Shown here piece by piece: positions 21,251 through 32,000 of a DNA stretch of 64,000 bases (positions are counted from its first letter, which is position 1; each line of letters opens with the position of its first letter). The notes beneath the pieces are model-generated. The model saw nothing but the letters and a program-made list of their open reading frames with translations. It did not search any database and was not told the DNA's origin. The stretch lies in assembly GCA_002900995.3 (NCBI GenBank), contig CM035306.1, positions 2,824,100 through 2,888,099 of the forward strand. Reading direction: 5' to 3'. The position numbers and the translations under genes were made by a program. Source of the DNA: Ganoderma boninense. Lineage: Eukaryota; Basidiomycota; Agaricomycetes; Polyporales; Polyporaceae.

Positions 21251-22626
21251 CTATAGATGATGGAAGTCATTGAGGGCAGGTTCGCAGGCCAGCCTGGAAG
21301 GACACATCTGTGAGATCGTGGCGTTGAACGCGAAAAGGACCTGTTGAGCAGATGGTCGTGGCTCAAATTTGTGACCAATCATGGACTTGATGAGAAGGGA
21401 TAGCTCCGGGATGTTATAGCCAGCAAACTACTCCAGGCCTTCAATAGCGGTCCAAATGCAGAAAACAGTAGTCTTCTCTTACCTTCATGGTTCGTAGCAT
21501 CATTACGCCCAGCCCGAACACGTCTACCTTGTATGGGTCACTAGGTTCACCTCGTTCCATCTCTGGAGGGGGTTCAGCTATTCGTGCGTGGCATATTCGG
21601 GGCTCTGGAGTGCTGTCAAAACGCATGCTACATTCGTAGTCGATACATGCATAGTGGCCACAGAAGTCTGTGACGATATTCCGTGGTGAGATGTCGAGGT
21701 GAGCGATGTGGTGAATGTGCATGAAGGCGATATGCTGGGGTGCGCAAGTCAGTTGCATCTTACCGCAGAAGGTAAACCCACCCACCTCAATGCAATGACG
21801 CAGAAAATTGAGGTATTCTCCGAGGTTAGTTGGAACAGCCGTGGTCAATGGTGCCGGCCATTCTTCCATGACGATGAATGCCAGCTCGTCTTTAGATACC
21901 TCGACTAGATCTAATACAGCTAGCATATACATCAATACGCTTGACTCCCTGTGAACGAAGATAAGCGTACTCACGTATACAATGGTTCATGGGATGGTTC
22001 CGCAGCGCCGGGCATGAAAGCTGCCGAATGACGTCGTACTCGCGGCTATTCAGGTGGACGGCCTTTATGACTACTTTTACGCCTGTGGAACATTGCGTCC
22101 CTCGAAATAGACAGTCAGGCTAAACGGAAAGGCCGGTTAACCCCCATTTGAATCGACTTCTAAGAAGAACCTCATCGTGGAGACCACTTACGAGTCCGGC
22201 GTCTCGGCACAGTTCGTCCTCGTCCTGGCCACGACAAGCGCGAAGGTACCCGGGAAGGTCTTTGGTGACGATGCGGCCCTCGGACGCCTGGGTCTCCCAG
22301 TATTGGTGATACCATTCCTTGACATCCTTGCATGTGTCCAGACGGAAGCCCCGAGAAGCGATGATGCACCTATAGGAATACCAGTTTGGCGAGACGCGAG
22401 TGTTGACGGCCTCATCGTCTATCGAGGACCTGCATGACAGGGACTCATCGTCTGAGTCGGCATCGTCGTCGCTGGCTGAGGTTCTCCGTGGCGGGGAAGA
22501 CCGGGGAGTGTGCGAGGAGGAAGAGGCTGCTGACATGGGACATGTACGTGTCAGTAACGGAATCCAGCGAGGAACCGGGGTTCGTCTTGCGGGGAGGCCG
22601 ACAATGAGGGAGCGATGCTCAGGCAA
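21251..22626 (-). CDS. Atypical protein-kinase-like protein (fungal expansion type)
   Basis: Kinase-fold protein without a recognisable glycine-rich loop. The start is 22626 or more likely 22536 (MSAASSSSHTPR), followed by a Ser/Asp-rich segment and CKDVKEWYHQYWETQ. The next exon gives CSTGVKVVIKAVHLNSREYDVI, with the candidate ATP-site Lys in VVIKAV and an alpha-C Glu in SREYDVI. A hinge-like IVMEEWPAP follows. The catalytic loop is HLDISPRNIV (HRD becomes HLD), and the metal site reads CIDYECS in place of DFG. The APE region is PPEMERG followed by YKVDVFGLGVMML. The last exon ends FEPRPSAQQVLFAF and then NDFHHL (stop 21251). All catalytic Asp/Lys positions look present, so activity is possible. 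This style of kinase is multiplied in mushroom-forming fungi; the target is unknown. Confidence 0.8.
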
Positions 22627-23436
22627 GGTACGAAGCCCGTGAGCAGCGCTCTTATGTTAATGTACATGCTTGCAGAGGGACGCCTAGGGGAGGGAACGGG
22701 CTGCCGAAAGTGGACATTGGCTGTGATGGCGCACCTGGGACATCGGCGAACTGCAGCGGGTGGCTGGGGCTGGAAATAAAAGGCCGAGGGAGGCAAGGGA
22801 GTCTTCACGCCGAAACGGAGATATGGCTATCAAGATGAGGCAAGCAGGTAGCGCGACCATCGCATGTCAGCGGGCGCTGGGGGGCAGGGCGCTGTGGAAG
22901 ACACGAATGATATACCAGATAAGGCGAAGGAGCCTGTGGCCGAGGGTGGAAGGGGGGTCACGGGAGGGCGGAGACTGACCGAGAACTGAATGGGCCTGCT
23001 GGGACGGAAGACAGCGGGTAAGGTTGTGTTGGCAGATTGTTGTCGCGTTGGCCGGGCAGTGACACGTTGGCGGTTCATGTACGGGGGCATGCAGTATTGA
23101 GGAAGATCGCTCACACCGAAACCGCGATACCGAGGGATTCGCGGCCTATTTTAGGGAAAGACTGGAGGAGGAGATGGTAGCAAGAGGCTGTAAAAGGCAC
23201 GCTGCATAGCAGAGAAACATGCTGATCGCCGCGCTGGCAAACGGACGCTCCAAGACGCACCAAGCTCAAATCGCTGGCCGAGTCTTGGGCTGTGGGTGCC
23301 CATCCAATGCTCAAACCGTGACGCAATGCAGTGACCGACTCGCCGGGCCGCCTCCGAACCGCGTCCGTCAGACGCGTGGGAACCTCGGCTATGTGGCACT
23401 TGGCCCTGTTGAGCGACTGAACCTCTCGGGCCCTCC
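22627..23436. promoter_or_regulatory. Divergent intergenic region, kinase-like / RRM gene
   Basis: About 800 bp without a supported gene. Short overlapping open frames on both strands are Pro/Arg-rich and look spurious. It must contain both promoters. Confidence 0.45.
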
Positions 23437-24129
23437 ATGGAAGAAGGCACAAAGACCAGGAAAACCATCTTCATCGGCGGAATCGGCGACGACGTCGACC
23501 AGTCCGTCATCCTCGAGAACTTCGCCACCTTCGGTGACCGCCACGTCTCCTTCCGTACACGCCGAGTTCTCATGTCTTCGTCCCAGGCGATGTCATCGAA
23601 GTACAACTCCCGCCAGCCCCCACTAACCCCTCCAATCCCAACGGTTCGTGCCTTTTAATAGTACACTCACTATCTTCGCGCTGACGCATTTATATGGCCA
23701 TGCCATATGCTTGCAGAGACGAAACACCGAGGATTCGCATTCGTTACGTATGCGTCTCCCGCCGACGCTCAGGATGCCATTGACAACATGGACCTCAACG
23801 AACTTAATGGCCGCGTCCTCAGGGTGAACCTCGCACGTCCCATGAAAGGCCCCACTCAGGCAGCTGGCAACAGAGCAAGTGCGTGTCTCCGACTTCCCAA
23901 AGTTTCACCGACGATGCTGACTCGCCCACAGTCTGGGAATCTGAGGAGTGGCTTCGCAAGCATGCGAAACCCCTATCACAAAGTGGTGGTACGCGCCATT
24001 CATTCAGGATACACGCGTATCGTTCTCACACTAGCTCTAGGTGCCGCACTACGAGGACACGGGAATGAAGGATCCGAGGAGCCCGCAGACGGTGAAGGAG
24101 GCGGCGGTGACGATGCCATGCAAGAATGA
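23437..24129 (+). CDS. RRM protein like the N-terminal half of cyclophilin-33 (PPIE), without cyclophilin domain
   Basis: Small RNA-binding protein of about 150 residues from five exons. RNP2 is [13 protein letters not shown] and RNP1 is [10 protein letters not shown]. The RRM (about residues 8-92) continues [20 protein letters not shown] and NLARPMKGP. After an intron comes [15 protein letters not shown], which matches the VWSDDDWLKKF segment that links the RRM to the cyclophilin domain in PPIE. Instead of a cyclophilin domain, the last exon gives a Gly/Glu/Asp-rich tail ending DDAMQE at 24129. Introns: after FATFG, after NPSNPN, after AGNRA and after QSGG. PPIE is a spliceosome component; a splicing role here is inferred. 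The gene converges on TAF13 with 189 bp between stops. Confidence 0.85.
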
Positions 24130-24318
24130 AACCTTTCTACGACCTCATTCAATACTCTCAGGTATCACAAAATGCACACTCATGTTTGTCTGTACTAGAT
24201 CAAACCGCTTACAAGTTTAAAGCGGACCACGAATTTACATGTTCTGAAATCCATTGTGGAGCTCTACAAATACACACAACCGTCGTGATACATGTAAGGA
24301 AAACTCAGGTCGTCAAGA

Positions 24319-25159
24319 CTACAAATTTGAACCTGCAGGATGCATGTCGGGCTCATCGAACTGCGCCCGTGCCCGCTTGATGTCTTCCTGCATGAACAAC
24401 AGCTCCTCCATACGCGCGAGTTTCTTCGCATCCGGCAGGCGAGCCAGCGCGCGACGTAGGTCCTCAATGGACAAGCGAGATTTCTTGCCGCCTCCTGACG
24501 CAACTTGACACTACGTCGTTCTCTGTCAGTCGAGGAACACCCTACTGAGAGTAAGCTTGAAACATACGACGTCTATGATGTACTCGATGAGGATCTCCTC
24601 CATGACGTTCACCGAGTCGCTTGCGGGATTGCGGTCGTCTCCAAAACCGTACATCAGGTTTCGCACTGTGGGTAGGAACCAGGTTATGGCGACGCCTAAA
24701 CACAATGGCGGAACACGTACATTCTTTCGTGAACAAACCCCTGTAATTGGAGCCCTTCCGTGTACTCCTCCCATACAACGACGGGTCTCGGTTGTACGAC
24801 GTGAATGTGTAAGATGATGGAACGGAGGGACGAGGCGCAGTGGATGAAGTAATGGCAGGCGTAGTGGCGACTGGCGTGGACGTCGAGGCTTGTGCTGCTG
24901 CTGTGCCTGTCGTTGTCACGGGTTTTGGCGCAATGGGTTGTGTCTGCTGCTGCTGGTGTTGCTGCGTATAATAGCTGTAGCCATGGTAAGGCCAGGCAGC
25001 TCCATAGCTTGTCACTGCCGTCGGAGGGGCATATGTCTGGTATGAAGTGGTTGGGTATGCTCCTGACTGCTGTGGATGCGGAGCGTAGGTGCCAGGAGTC
25101 TGTGGGTGGTATGTGTAAGGATATGTCGTTCCAGGAGCTGAGTAGGGGTAGTGCGCCAT
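24319..25159 (-). CDS. TAF13: TFIID subunit TAF13 with Tyr/Pro/Gln-rich N-terminal extension
   Basis: Histone-fold subunit of TFIID that pairs with TAF11. Three exons join in frame. The first (ATG 25159, MAHYPYSAPGTTYPYTY) encodes about 140 residues rich in Tyr, Pro, Thr and Gln. The splice FTKE/LRNLMYGFGDDRNP then enters the histone fold: SVNVMEEILIEYIIDV, and after a second intron CQVASGGGKKSRLSIEDLRR, LARLPDAKKLARMEELLFM and EDIKRARAQFDEPDM. The stop is 24319-24321. YGFGDDRNP and the KKSRL/EDL helix are diagnostic. Yeast and human TAF13 have only a short N-terminus, so the extension is unusual. Head-to-head with RRP4 across 292 bp. Confidence 0.93.
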
Positions 25160-25451
25160 AGCGGTGAGCCCAGTCGTTGCAAGAGACGGTCGCGGAGCAG
25201 CGCAAGACGCGTCCGAGTTGAGGCCCTGTGGTGGCGGAGATAGGCGCCTGCATGAGGCGCAAGATTCCGATCTGTGCAGCTTGCCAGGCTCGGCCCGGCT
25301 TTTCGTCTCTCGAGTTTCCCTCCCCCATCTCATCGTCAGGGCCCAAGCCACTGTCTATCCAAACTCCTGGTTATCCGCCAAGAGAGACTCTTCTTGGCTT
25401 GACTCCATTTCCACAACAAGGCTTCGCCGGCGACCAGTCGAACCTGTTTAA
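25160..25451. promoter_or_regulatory. 292-bp bidirectional promoter, TAF13 / RRP4
   Basis: The two start codons face away from each other across 292 bp. On the minus strand the TAF13 frame stays open upstream of 25159 up to ATG 25351, but that stretch is Arg/Ser/Pro-rich without family similarity, so the start at 25159 was preferred. Confidence 0.65.
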
Positions 25452-26731
25452 ATGATCTCATTTGCGTCTTTCCCTTCAACTTCAGAGGCATCTGGGAGCT
25501 TCGCAAGCACGAGACACCATCCGGTCGTTGAAGATGATATATACATGGATCTTGACGAAGATGACTTCGACGACGAAGGGGTGCAGAGGATAACCGGTCC
25601 CGGGGAGTCCATAACCTCTTCACATGCTTTCATGCGGTGAGCATGTTTGTTTTTTTCTTCCGCGGGCGCCGAGTGCTCACCTCATGCAGAGGTCATGGAA
25701 CTTACGTAGACAACGAGCAGGTCATTGCTTCCGTTTCCGGGACCGTGGAGCGCGTGAACAAGCTCATCACGGTGCGCGCGGTACGCAGCAGGTATACACA
25801 TTGCGTCATCATGCCGCCAGCTCCTCATCCTCGCGCAACTCTAGATATAGCCCCGAAGTCGGCGACCTGGTAGTCGGGCGGATTACAGAGGTGCGTGAAT
25901 GTCGAGTCTGGGACTCGTTCTCGCCGCTCAGGTAGCACAGGTCCAACCGCGTCGATGGAAGGTGGATGCGAACTCGCGCCAAGATGCCGTTCTCATGCTG
26001 TCCTCTGTGAACCTTCCCGGAGGTGTTCAGGTGCGTGTCATCCAATTCATCTATACGTCGCGTCCTCATGCTCTTTTAGCGTAGAAAAGTCGAGAGTGAT
26101 GAGCTTCAAATGCGAACTTTCTTCGAGGAGGGAGACCTGCTTGTTGCTGAGGTGCAGGCCTTCTTCTCTGACGGTGTCATGTCCCTCCACACGCGTTCAC
26201 TGCGGTACGGCAAGGTTCGCACGCCGTTTCAATGGACAAAAGTGCGCATATACTCACATTCTTTCCTCTGCCTAGCTTCGAAACGGACAACTAGTGGCTG
26301 TCCCGCCTATCCTGATTCGTCGACTGAAGTCGCACTTCGTCTCTTTACCCTGCGGAGTGGATCTCATCCTCGGACTCAATGGTTACATCTGGGTCAGCAA
26401 GCACGTCAAACAGAGCGAGCAGGAGGGCGAAGAAGGTTTCGACGCGGAAGCGGTGTATTCGAATAGAAACGACGTGAGCAACACCAACGTAATTCGAGGT
26501 GAACCTTTATGAACGAGCCCACAGGATATCGACGATGCGACACGAGCCGCAATATCTCGTGTCGGCAATATCATCAAGGTTCTGGCTTCTCACTTCATTC
26601 CTCTAACAGACGCTGTGCTCCTAGATGCATACGAATGGGCTATTGAACAAGAAGTCAGTGTCAAGGATCTCCTACTTGATGAGGTCGGAGAGAATTTGGT
26701 AGTCAGCTTAGGTTCAGGCATGCGGCAATAA
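25452..26731 (+). CDS. RRP4: Exosome cap subunit Rrp4 (S1/KH)
   Basis: S1/KH RNA-binding protein on the cap of the RNA exosome. The start at 25452 ([12 protein letters not shown]) leads to an acidic stretch and [13 protein letters not shown]. After an intron comes [20 protein letters not shown]. The S1 domain is [47 protein letters not shown] and [13 protein letters not shown], then [19 protein letters not shown] and [13 protein letters not shown]. The KH part follows: [19 protein letters not shown] and [17 protein letters not shown]. The C-terminus ends SLGSGMRQ with stop 26729-26731. At least six introns. This is the second exosome subunit in the window. The stop lies only 97 bp from the stop of the convergent DUF4211 gene. 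Confidence 0.93.
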
Positions 26732-26828
26732 ATTTCTTGACACGCTTAGCACCATTCCATTCCTCGTCGCAAGTGAACGTATGTACACGAAATCCAATAT
26801 GCAAAACCAACACAGCGTACAAGCTCCG

Positions 26829-28675
26829 TTAATCCGAATCCAAGTCGTCCCCCTTCGCACCCTTGACCTCGAGGTGCCGTGCATCCTCCATCATCGTCTT
26901 GATCTCCTGCCATTGGATGTTGATGACCTGACGTTCGTCAAGCCAATCCATGATCGCGTCCGCGTCGCTGAGGTCGGCGGGGGGCTGCTTTCCCTTCGCA
27001 TATGCCACGCGCACGAAGCTGCGGTCTTCTTGGCCAGGCTTCAGACTCTCCACTTCATCTCGTAAGGCATGGAACAGGTGATACTGCGCGATATCCATCA
27101 GTTAGTGCTAGTTGTTAGTAGGGCAGGAGAGGTAGCTGCGTACCTCCCAGTGGGTGAATCGATGATACGTGCGGGTTCTCTTGGCGCAGAACCGACCCAA
27201 GTCGAACTCTTTCTTCACTTCACTAGATTCCTCTTCCTCATCAGAGCTGGGTTCGTCTGCGATGTTCTAATGACATGCTTCAGATTGTGACTCGACAGTG
27301 CCTGCAGATCCCGCACTGACCTCATATGTCTCCGGGTCGTATGGTTCTCCACTGAGCCTGCCTTGGATGGTCGACTTGCGACCACCCAGGTTGCAGGCGT
27401 CACATCCCAGGACTGTAAACTCAAGATGATGCGATTCAAAGTTTGGGTACGTGTCGAGGGCCTTGCGGAACCTTGGCTTCCATGTCGACCCTGCGACCAA
27501 TGAGTCACGCATCCCCGACAGCTTTCTCCGCGCGATCTTCAAAGGCACAGAGAAGTACTGATCTGTTCGTAGTACTAAGGATGAGTCTGCCATGTAACAG
27601 GCCCCGAAGGGTATACGCACTCTCTTGAAGCTTGTTTCCTGCCTCTTCTCTGTCATCCGGGTCGTGGACGAGAATATGAACGAACATCTGGCAGACGATC
27701 TTGAAGTGATGGAGAAGGTCCTGGTATGTGCCCATGCTAAATTCCGCGGGGAGATCAATGACCTGAGCAGAGTCGTCCTCCACGATGAATGTATCCTCAT
27801 CCTCTTCCACATCTTCTTCGCCGGTTGAGTCCTCGGCATCGTTGTCGGGTCTAGCACCCGCAAAGGGAGCAACCTCTTCCTCTTCGTCCTCTTCATCCTC
27901 TGACTGGATGGTCTCTCCACGCTTCTTGCCTACTCGGCACACTGTTAGAGAAGGAGGAGAGACGTAGTCGAGGGAATGCTTACGCCTGAGCTTCTCCAAG
28001 TTCTTCTGAAAGGCTGAACGTCTATCTCGCGTCCGAAGTCGCGAGTCAATAATCCCTGATACGGCCGCATCAGGTCACCGGAGGGTGCACGCATAAGAAT
28101 TAGACGAGCATACTGTATTCATCCACCTCGTTCACGAGGTCATCCTCCTCAGGTGTCAGTGGCCGTTTGCCCTTGACCAACTTGCGCTTCTTCACTGGTC
28201 GGAGTTCCTCCTCTTCGTCCGAGTCAAGTACCGCAGCAGCCGATTTCTTGCTCGCCCGCTTTCCCTTTCGCACGTACACTTCTCGCTCCTCCTCACCTTC
28301 CGAAGATGGGGTTGAGGCCGACTCAATGCTATGCGCCCTCTTTACGCGCCCCTTTCCTTTGCTTGAAAAGGTCGGGCGTAAGGGAAGGTCGCCCTCGTCC
28401 TCGCTGCTGGTAACCACTACGGCCTGGGGTTCGAAGCGGATGGCACCTGCGTCGCTGCTCTGGCTCCCTTCCGCATCCGCGTCCGCGTTAGCATGTGCAT
28501 GTGGTGGCCTAGCCTCATTCTCATCTACGTCGGTCGCCTTCGCCTTCCGCTTGCTCCGACGCATTTGAGGCCTTGTGGGGGATGACTGATGACCGGGAGA
28601 GCTGGACAGGAAGACGTCGAGCTTTCCCTGCCTTAGCTTCTTTGGGGTAGCAGTGGCCTGGGTTCTACGGGGCAT
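26829..28675 (-). CDS. DUF4211-type acidic nuclear protein of unknown function
   Basis: Fungal protein with a disordered N-terminal half and a conserved C-terminal block. From ATG 28675: MPRRTQATATPKKLRQGKL, a PIP-box-like QGKLDVFLSS segment, basic runs (RRSKRKAKA, KGKRASKKS, VKKRKLVKGKR) and Ser/Glu patches. After an intron comes an acidic stretch ending FIVEDDSAQVIDLPAEFSM. The conserved block then reads FKIVCQMFVHILVHD, VPLKIARRKLSGMRDSL, VLGCDACNLGGRKSTI, YDPETYE, FDLGRFCAKRTRTYHRFTHW and YHLFHALRDEV, with a stop at 26829. Cys-x2-Cys in GCDACNLG and a further Cys in GRFCAKR could bind metal. Multiple basic signals suggest the nucleus. The family is largely uncharacterised; I assign no function. 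Head-to-head with the large C1-domain gene. Confidence 0.8.
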
Positions 28676-29053
28676 TGGGCAAGATGTGCATTCGAGACAA
28701 GTGGAAAACGAGCAAGCTCAAGAGAGAGTAGAAGGCAAAGCCAGAAAAGTCCCGATTTCGTCGCGAACGGCGCGTGAGTGGCTGTGCCGCATCACGTGCC
28801 TCACCTGCGAATGGCGGCGCTGCTCCGGACTCGGAAGCCAGTCCTGGTCCGAGTCCGCGACTGCTCTCAGTGACGACGGCGACCAGTGCGGCCTGTGCTT
28901 TCTCAACCCTCTCCAAAGGCTCCTAGTCAAAGTGCTCTTCTTCTGCATCTGCTGAGCTTTCTGAAATGCTTTCTTGCTGAAACAATCTCTCGTCTGGTCT
29001 TGGAACGTCTCTCCGCGGCATCACGCAGGATCTCTACTTAGTTCTCTCTCATC
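28676..29053. promoter_or_regulatory. 378-bp bidirectional promoter, DUF4211 / large C1-domain gene
   Basis: Two start codons facing away from each other across 378 bp. The plus-strand side ends in a C/T-rich leader just before ATG 29054. No gene seen. Confidence 0.65.
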
Positions 29054-32000
29054 ATGACCACGCCTACTACGCCTACTCTCCGTGTGGACACAAGCTCAGT
29101 AGGACCACTCGTCATAAACTCGGGTCCTATCCCCCATTCTCCGAGCTCTCCTCGCTCATCTGCCTTTGGAACATTCTCCCGCGACCGTGCTCGCAGCATC
29201 TCTCAAACCGTCCTCCCTTCCTTCCGCATTTCTGGCACACGAGACGTCGCTCCAGATGCAGGGCCATCCACGCAGAAGCAAGCTTCCGTCCCTCCTGGCA
29301 TGGCTCGCGCGCGCAACGAATCTCGCAAGCTACTTGCTCATATCCTTTCCCAACTGCAGAGCAGGGCAGTCCCTCCTCCGCTTCTCTCCACCCTTGTTTT
29401 TGGCTCTGGACCAGCAGAGAAGAGCAACGGTTCCGTCTTCAAGTCAATGCGAGGCGCGGTCAAGTACACAAAAACCTTGCCTACCCGCCGGACCCACCAA
29501 CCCGTCCCTCAGGACGACACGGACTCGGAGGAGGAAGATGTCGAAGTGTTCAGCACTGACACCACCCTAGATCTTATGAACCAGCTCAAGGACGTTCTCG
29601 TGCTGTCCATAGCGCATAGTTGGGATATCTTCTACGACAGGTGAGCTCATACATGGCCAAATACGCATTCCGCGACTCATGGTGTTCATCAGCGCACCAC
29701 AAACGCAGCGGAGCAATAGTGAGAAGATCAAGGATTCCTTTATGCGTCGAAGAAGTCTATCGGTGGGACGAAACTCACGCTCCCGTTCACCCTCCGTAGG
29801 CTTCGGCGATTCCGAAGGTGTCGTCCGCGCCCCACAACTACTGTCCCAATGTATTTCCATTCTTGCATCCGTAATTGCCGAGGATTGTCGCTTCAAAATA
29901 GCTGCACCCCGACCATCCCGACCTCCAAACTCCCTGCAATTTGCCGTCCTCGACGTGGCGAGGTTCTTGCTGCACACCCATCGCCATGACCCGCGAATCA
30001 TCTCCCAGATTGGGTTTGCTCTGCTACCTGCCTTCCTGACCTTCAGCCCTGAGATGCACTCCCGTCTCCTCGGGTTCTTTGATGATAGTGTGGTTGGTAA
30101 TCTCCTGGCCGACCTGAGAATTTTCCAAGGCACGAGACAGATCCCCTCCCCCTCCGCAGGTGCGAGAGTGTGCCTCATCGTGAGATTCGGAGCTGGGAGC
30201 TAAGTGTCCAATACCCATTTAGATATGTCATATGGTGATCCTACCTCCAACAATGAGCCGCCTATGGTTTCCATTCTGGTAGATGAGGTCAAGGAGGACT
30301 CAATCCCCGCGAATGCCGATGCAAATTGGCGACGTTGGATGAAAGCTTTGTCTCCGGAAGACGTCGCAATCCGCTCCACTTCCGCTCCCTTGCAAGACAT
30401 TGCTGTATATCACCTGTCTTCCATCATACCCCCGCTGCTCGCCGCTATCCTCGAAAACATTGACCTTACTTCAGTCAACTCGTCAACGCTTCATAGGTTC
30501 CACCGCCTCCTCAGTCGCATTGCCGAAAGTAAACCAGACGCTTATTTGGATGCCCTCGCCGTCATTGCTTATCATACCCCTCGAGCTCGGCATGCTGCCA
30601 TCTCCCTTCTCCTCTCTTACTGGCCGCACGCCGTCGGGCACTTGACCGTCAGCAAGCCCTTCCCCCCCATCAACTTCCATGAGACCATCGTGCGCGAAAC
30701 CCAAGGTGTGGTCATTTCCCGCCGACCCCACACCCATCCCTACTCGCACCAGTTCGTCCCATGGCGTTTCCAGACCTCGGGCCCCGGCATCTTCGCGGGG
30801 GTCTCGCAGAACGACTGCCACTCGTGCGCCAACACCATTGAGGGCTTCGGCCTGCTTTGCCCAATGTGCATGTGTGTGGTGCACTTCGATTGCTACGACT
30901 ATTCCGAGGGTAGCTTCTTCACGCAGTATGGCGTCGCCGCGGACCCGAGCGTGCAGAAAGTCGCCGTGCACCGTTTCTCGCATGTCCTTCCCCAGCGGCA
31001 CAGCGCCGGACCAGGAGTCGATGTCGTGCACAAGGAGCAGCACGCGTTCCGCCCCGTCAACTTGTTCAGCCTGACGCTGTGTTTCGCATGCAAGCAGCCA
31101 CTGTGGGGGCCCGTCGCGCAGGCGCACAAGTGCGGATCGTGCAAACAGTTTATCCACGCAGCCTGCCTGACGCGTGCGACGCCCGAAACGCTCCCAAAGT
31201 GCCGCTCTACGACGGTCGACGACACGTACATGACGATCGGATGGAAGGCGCTGCGCCAGTCGTTTGCGGATCACTACCGCGACCTGTTTCTCACCGAGGC
31301 GGACCTTCCACAACGGACGTACGAGGAGATCGCCGTGTTCCTAGCCGTATTGTGGACGCAGCTGCAGATCTTGACGAACGGGCTTGCGCTAGGCTCGATT
31401 GTCGTGACGCAAGGGAAGCGCGCGGCGGAGGACAAGCCCATCGACGAGTTCGAGCTGCACTACCTCGTCAACCTCTACCAGGCGTACCTCGCCTCGCGCG
31501 CGCCGCCCGTCTCTCAGGCTCTCGCAGACCACTATGCAGAGAACCGAATGCGCCCCGCGGATGCTCCGCTGTTCTTCGACTGGAATGTGCTCACGTTCGT
31601 CGTTAGCGTGATCAAGACGCCCCCGACCCCCGCAGATGGCGCCCCGAACTTCTCTTCAATGGACCTCCTCGCGCCCGGCGAGCCGGGCCTGGGCGACGAC
31701 GGGGATCAGGACAGCGGGCACCCGTACGAGGTCGTGACGCTCGCGCACATGCGCGACCAGCTCGGGGAGCAGCTGAACCTGTACGCGGAGCCCGCCGCGA
31801 AGTATCTCCTCGCGCACTTGCTACATCTTGGCTTTTTCCAGCGCGTCGATACGCAGGCGGTGCTCTTTGACGGAGGCCCACACCCTGAGCGCTTGCAGTG
31901 CGCGTTTCCCGTCCCCGTCGGGCTGGAGGTGTCGACGGAAGTCGAGACGTTGGTCTCCGCCATCGAAGCGTGCTTGTCGGACATCGACTTGTCTGTTAAC

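Noticed and set aside
30483..31313. 276-residue minus-strand open frame
   Set aside because: Antisense of the C1-domain exon, which has clear zinc-ligand spacing and spliced continuity on the plus strand.
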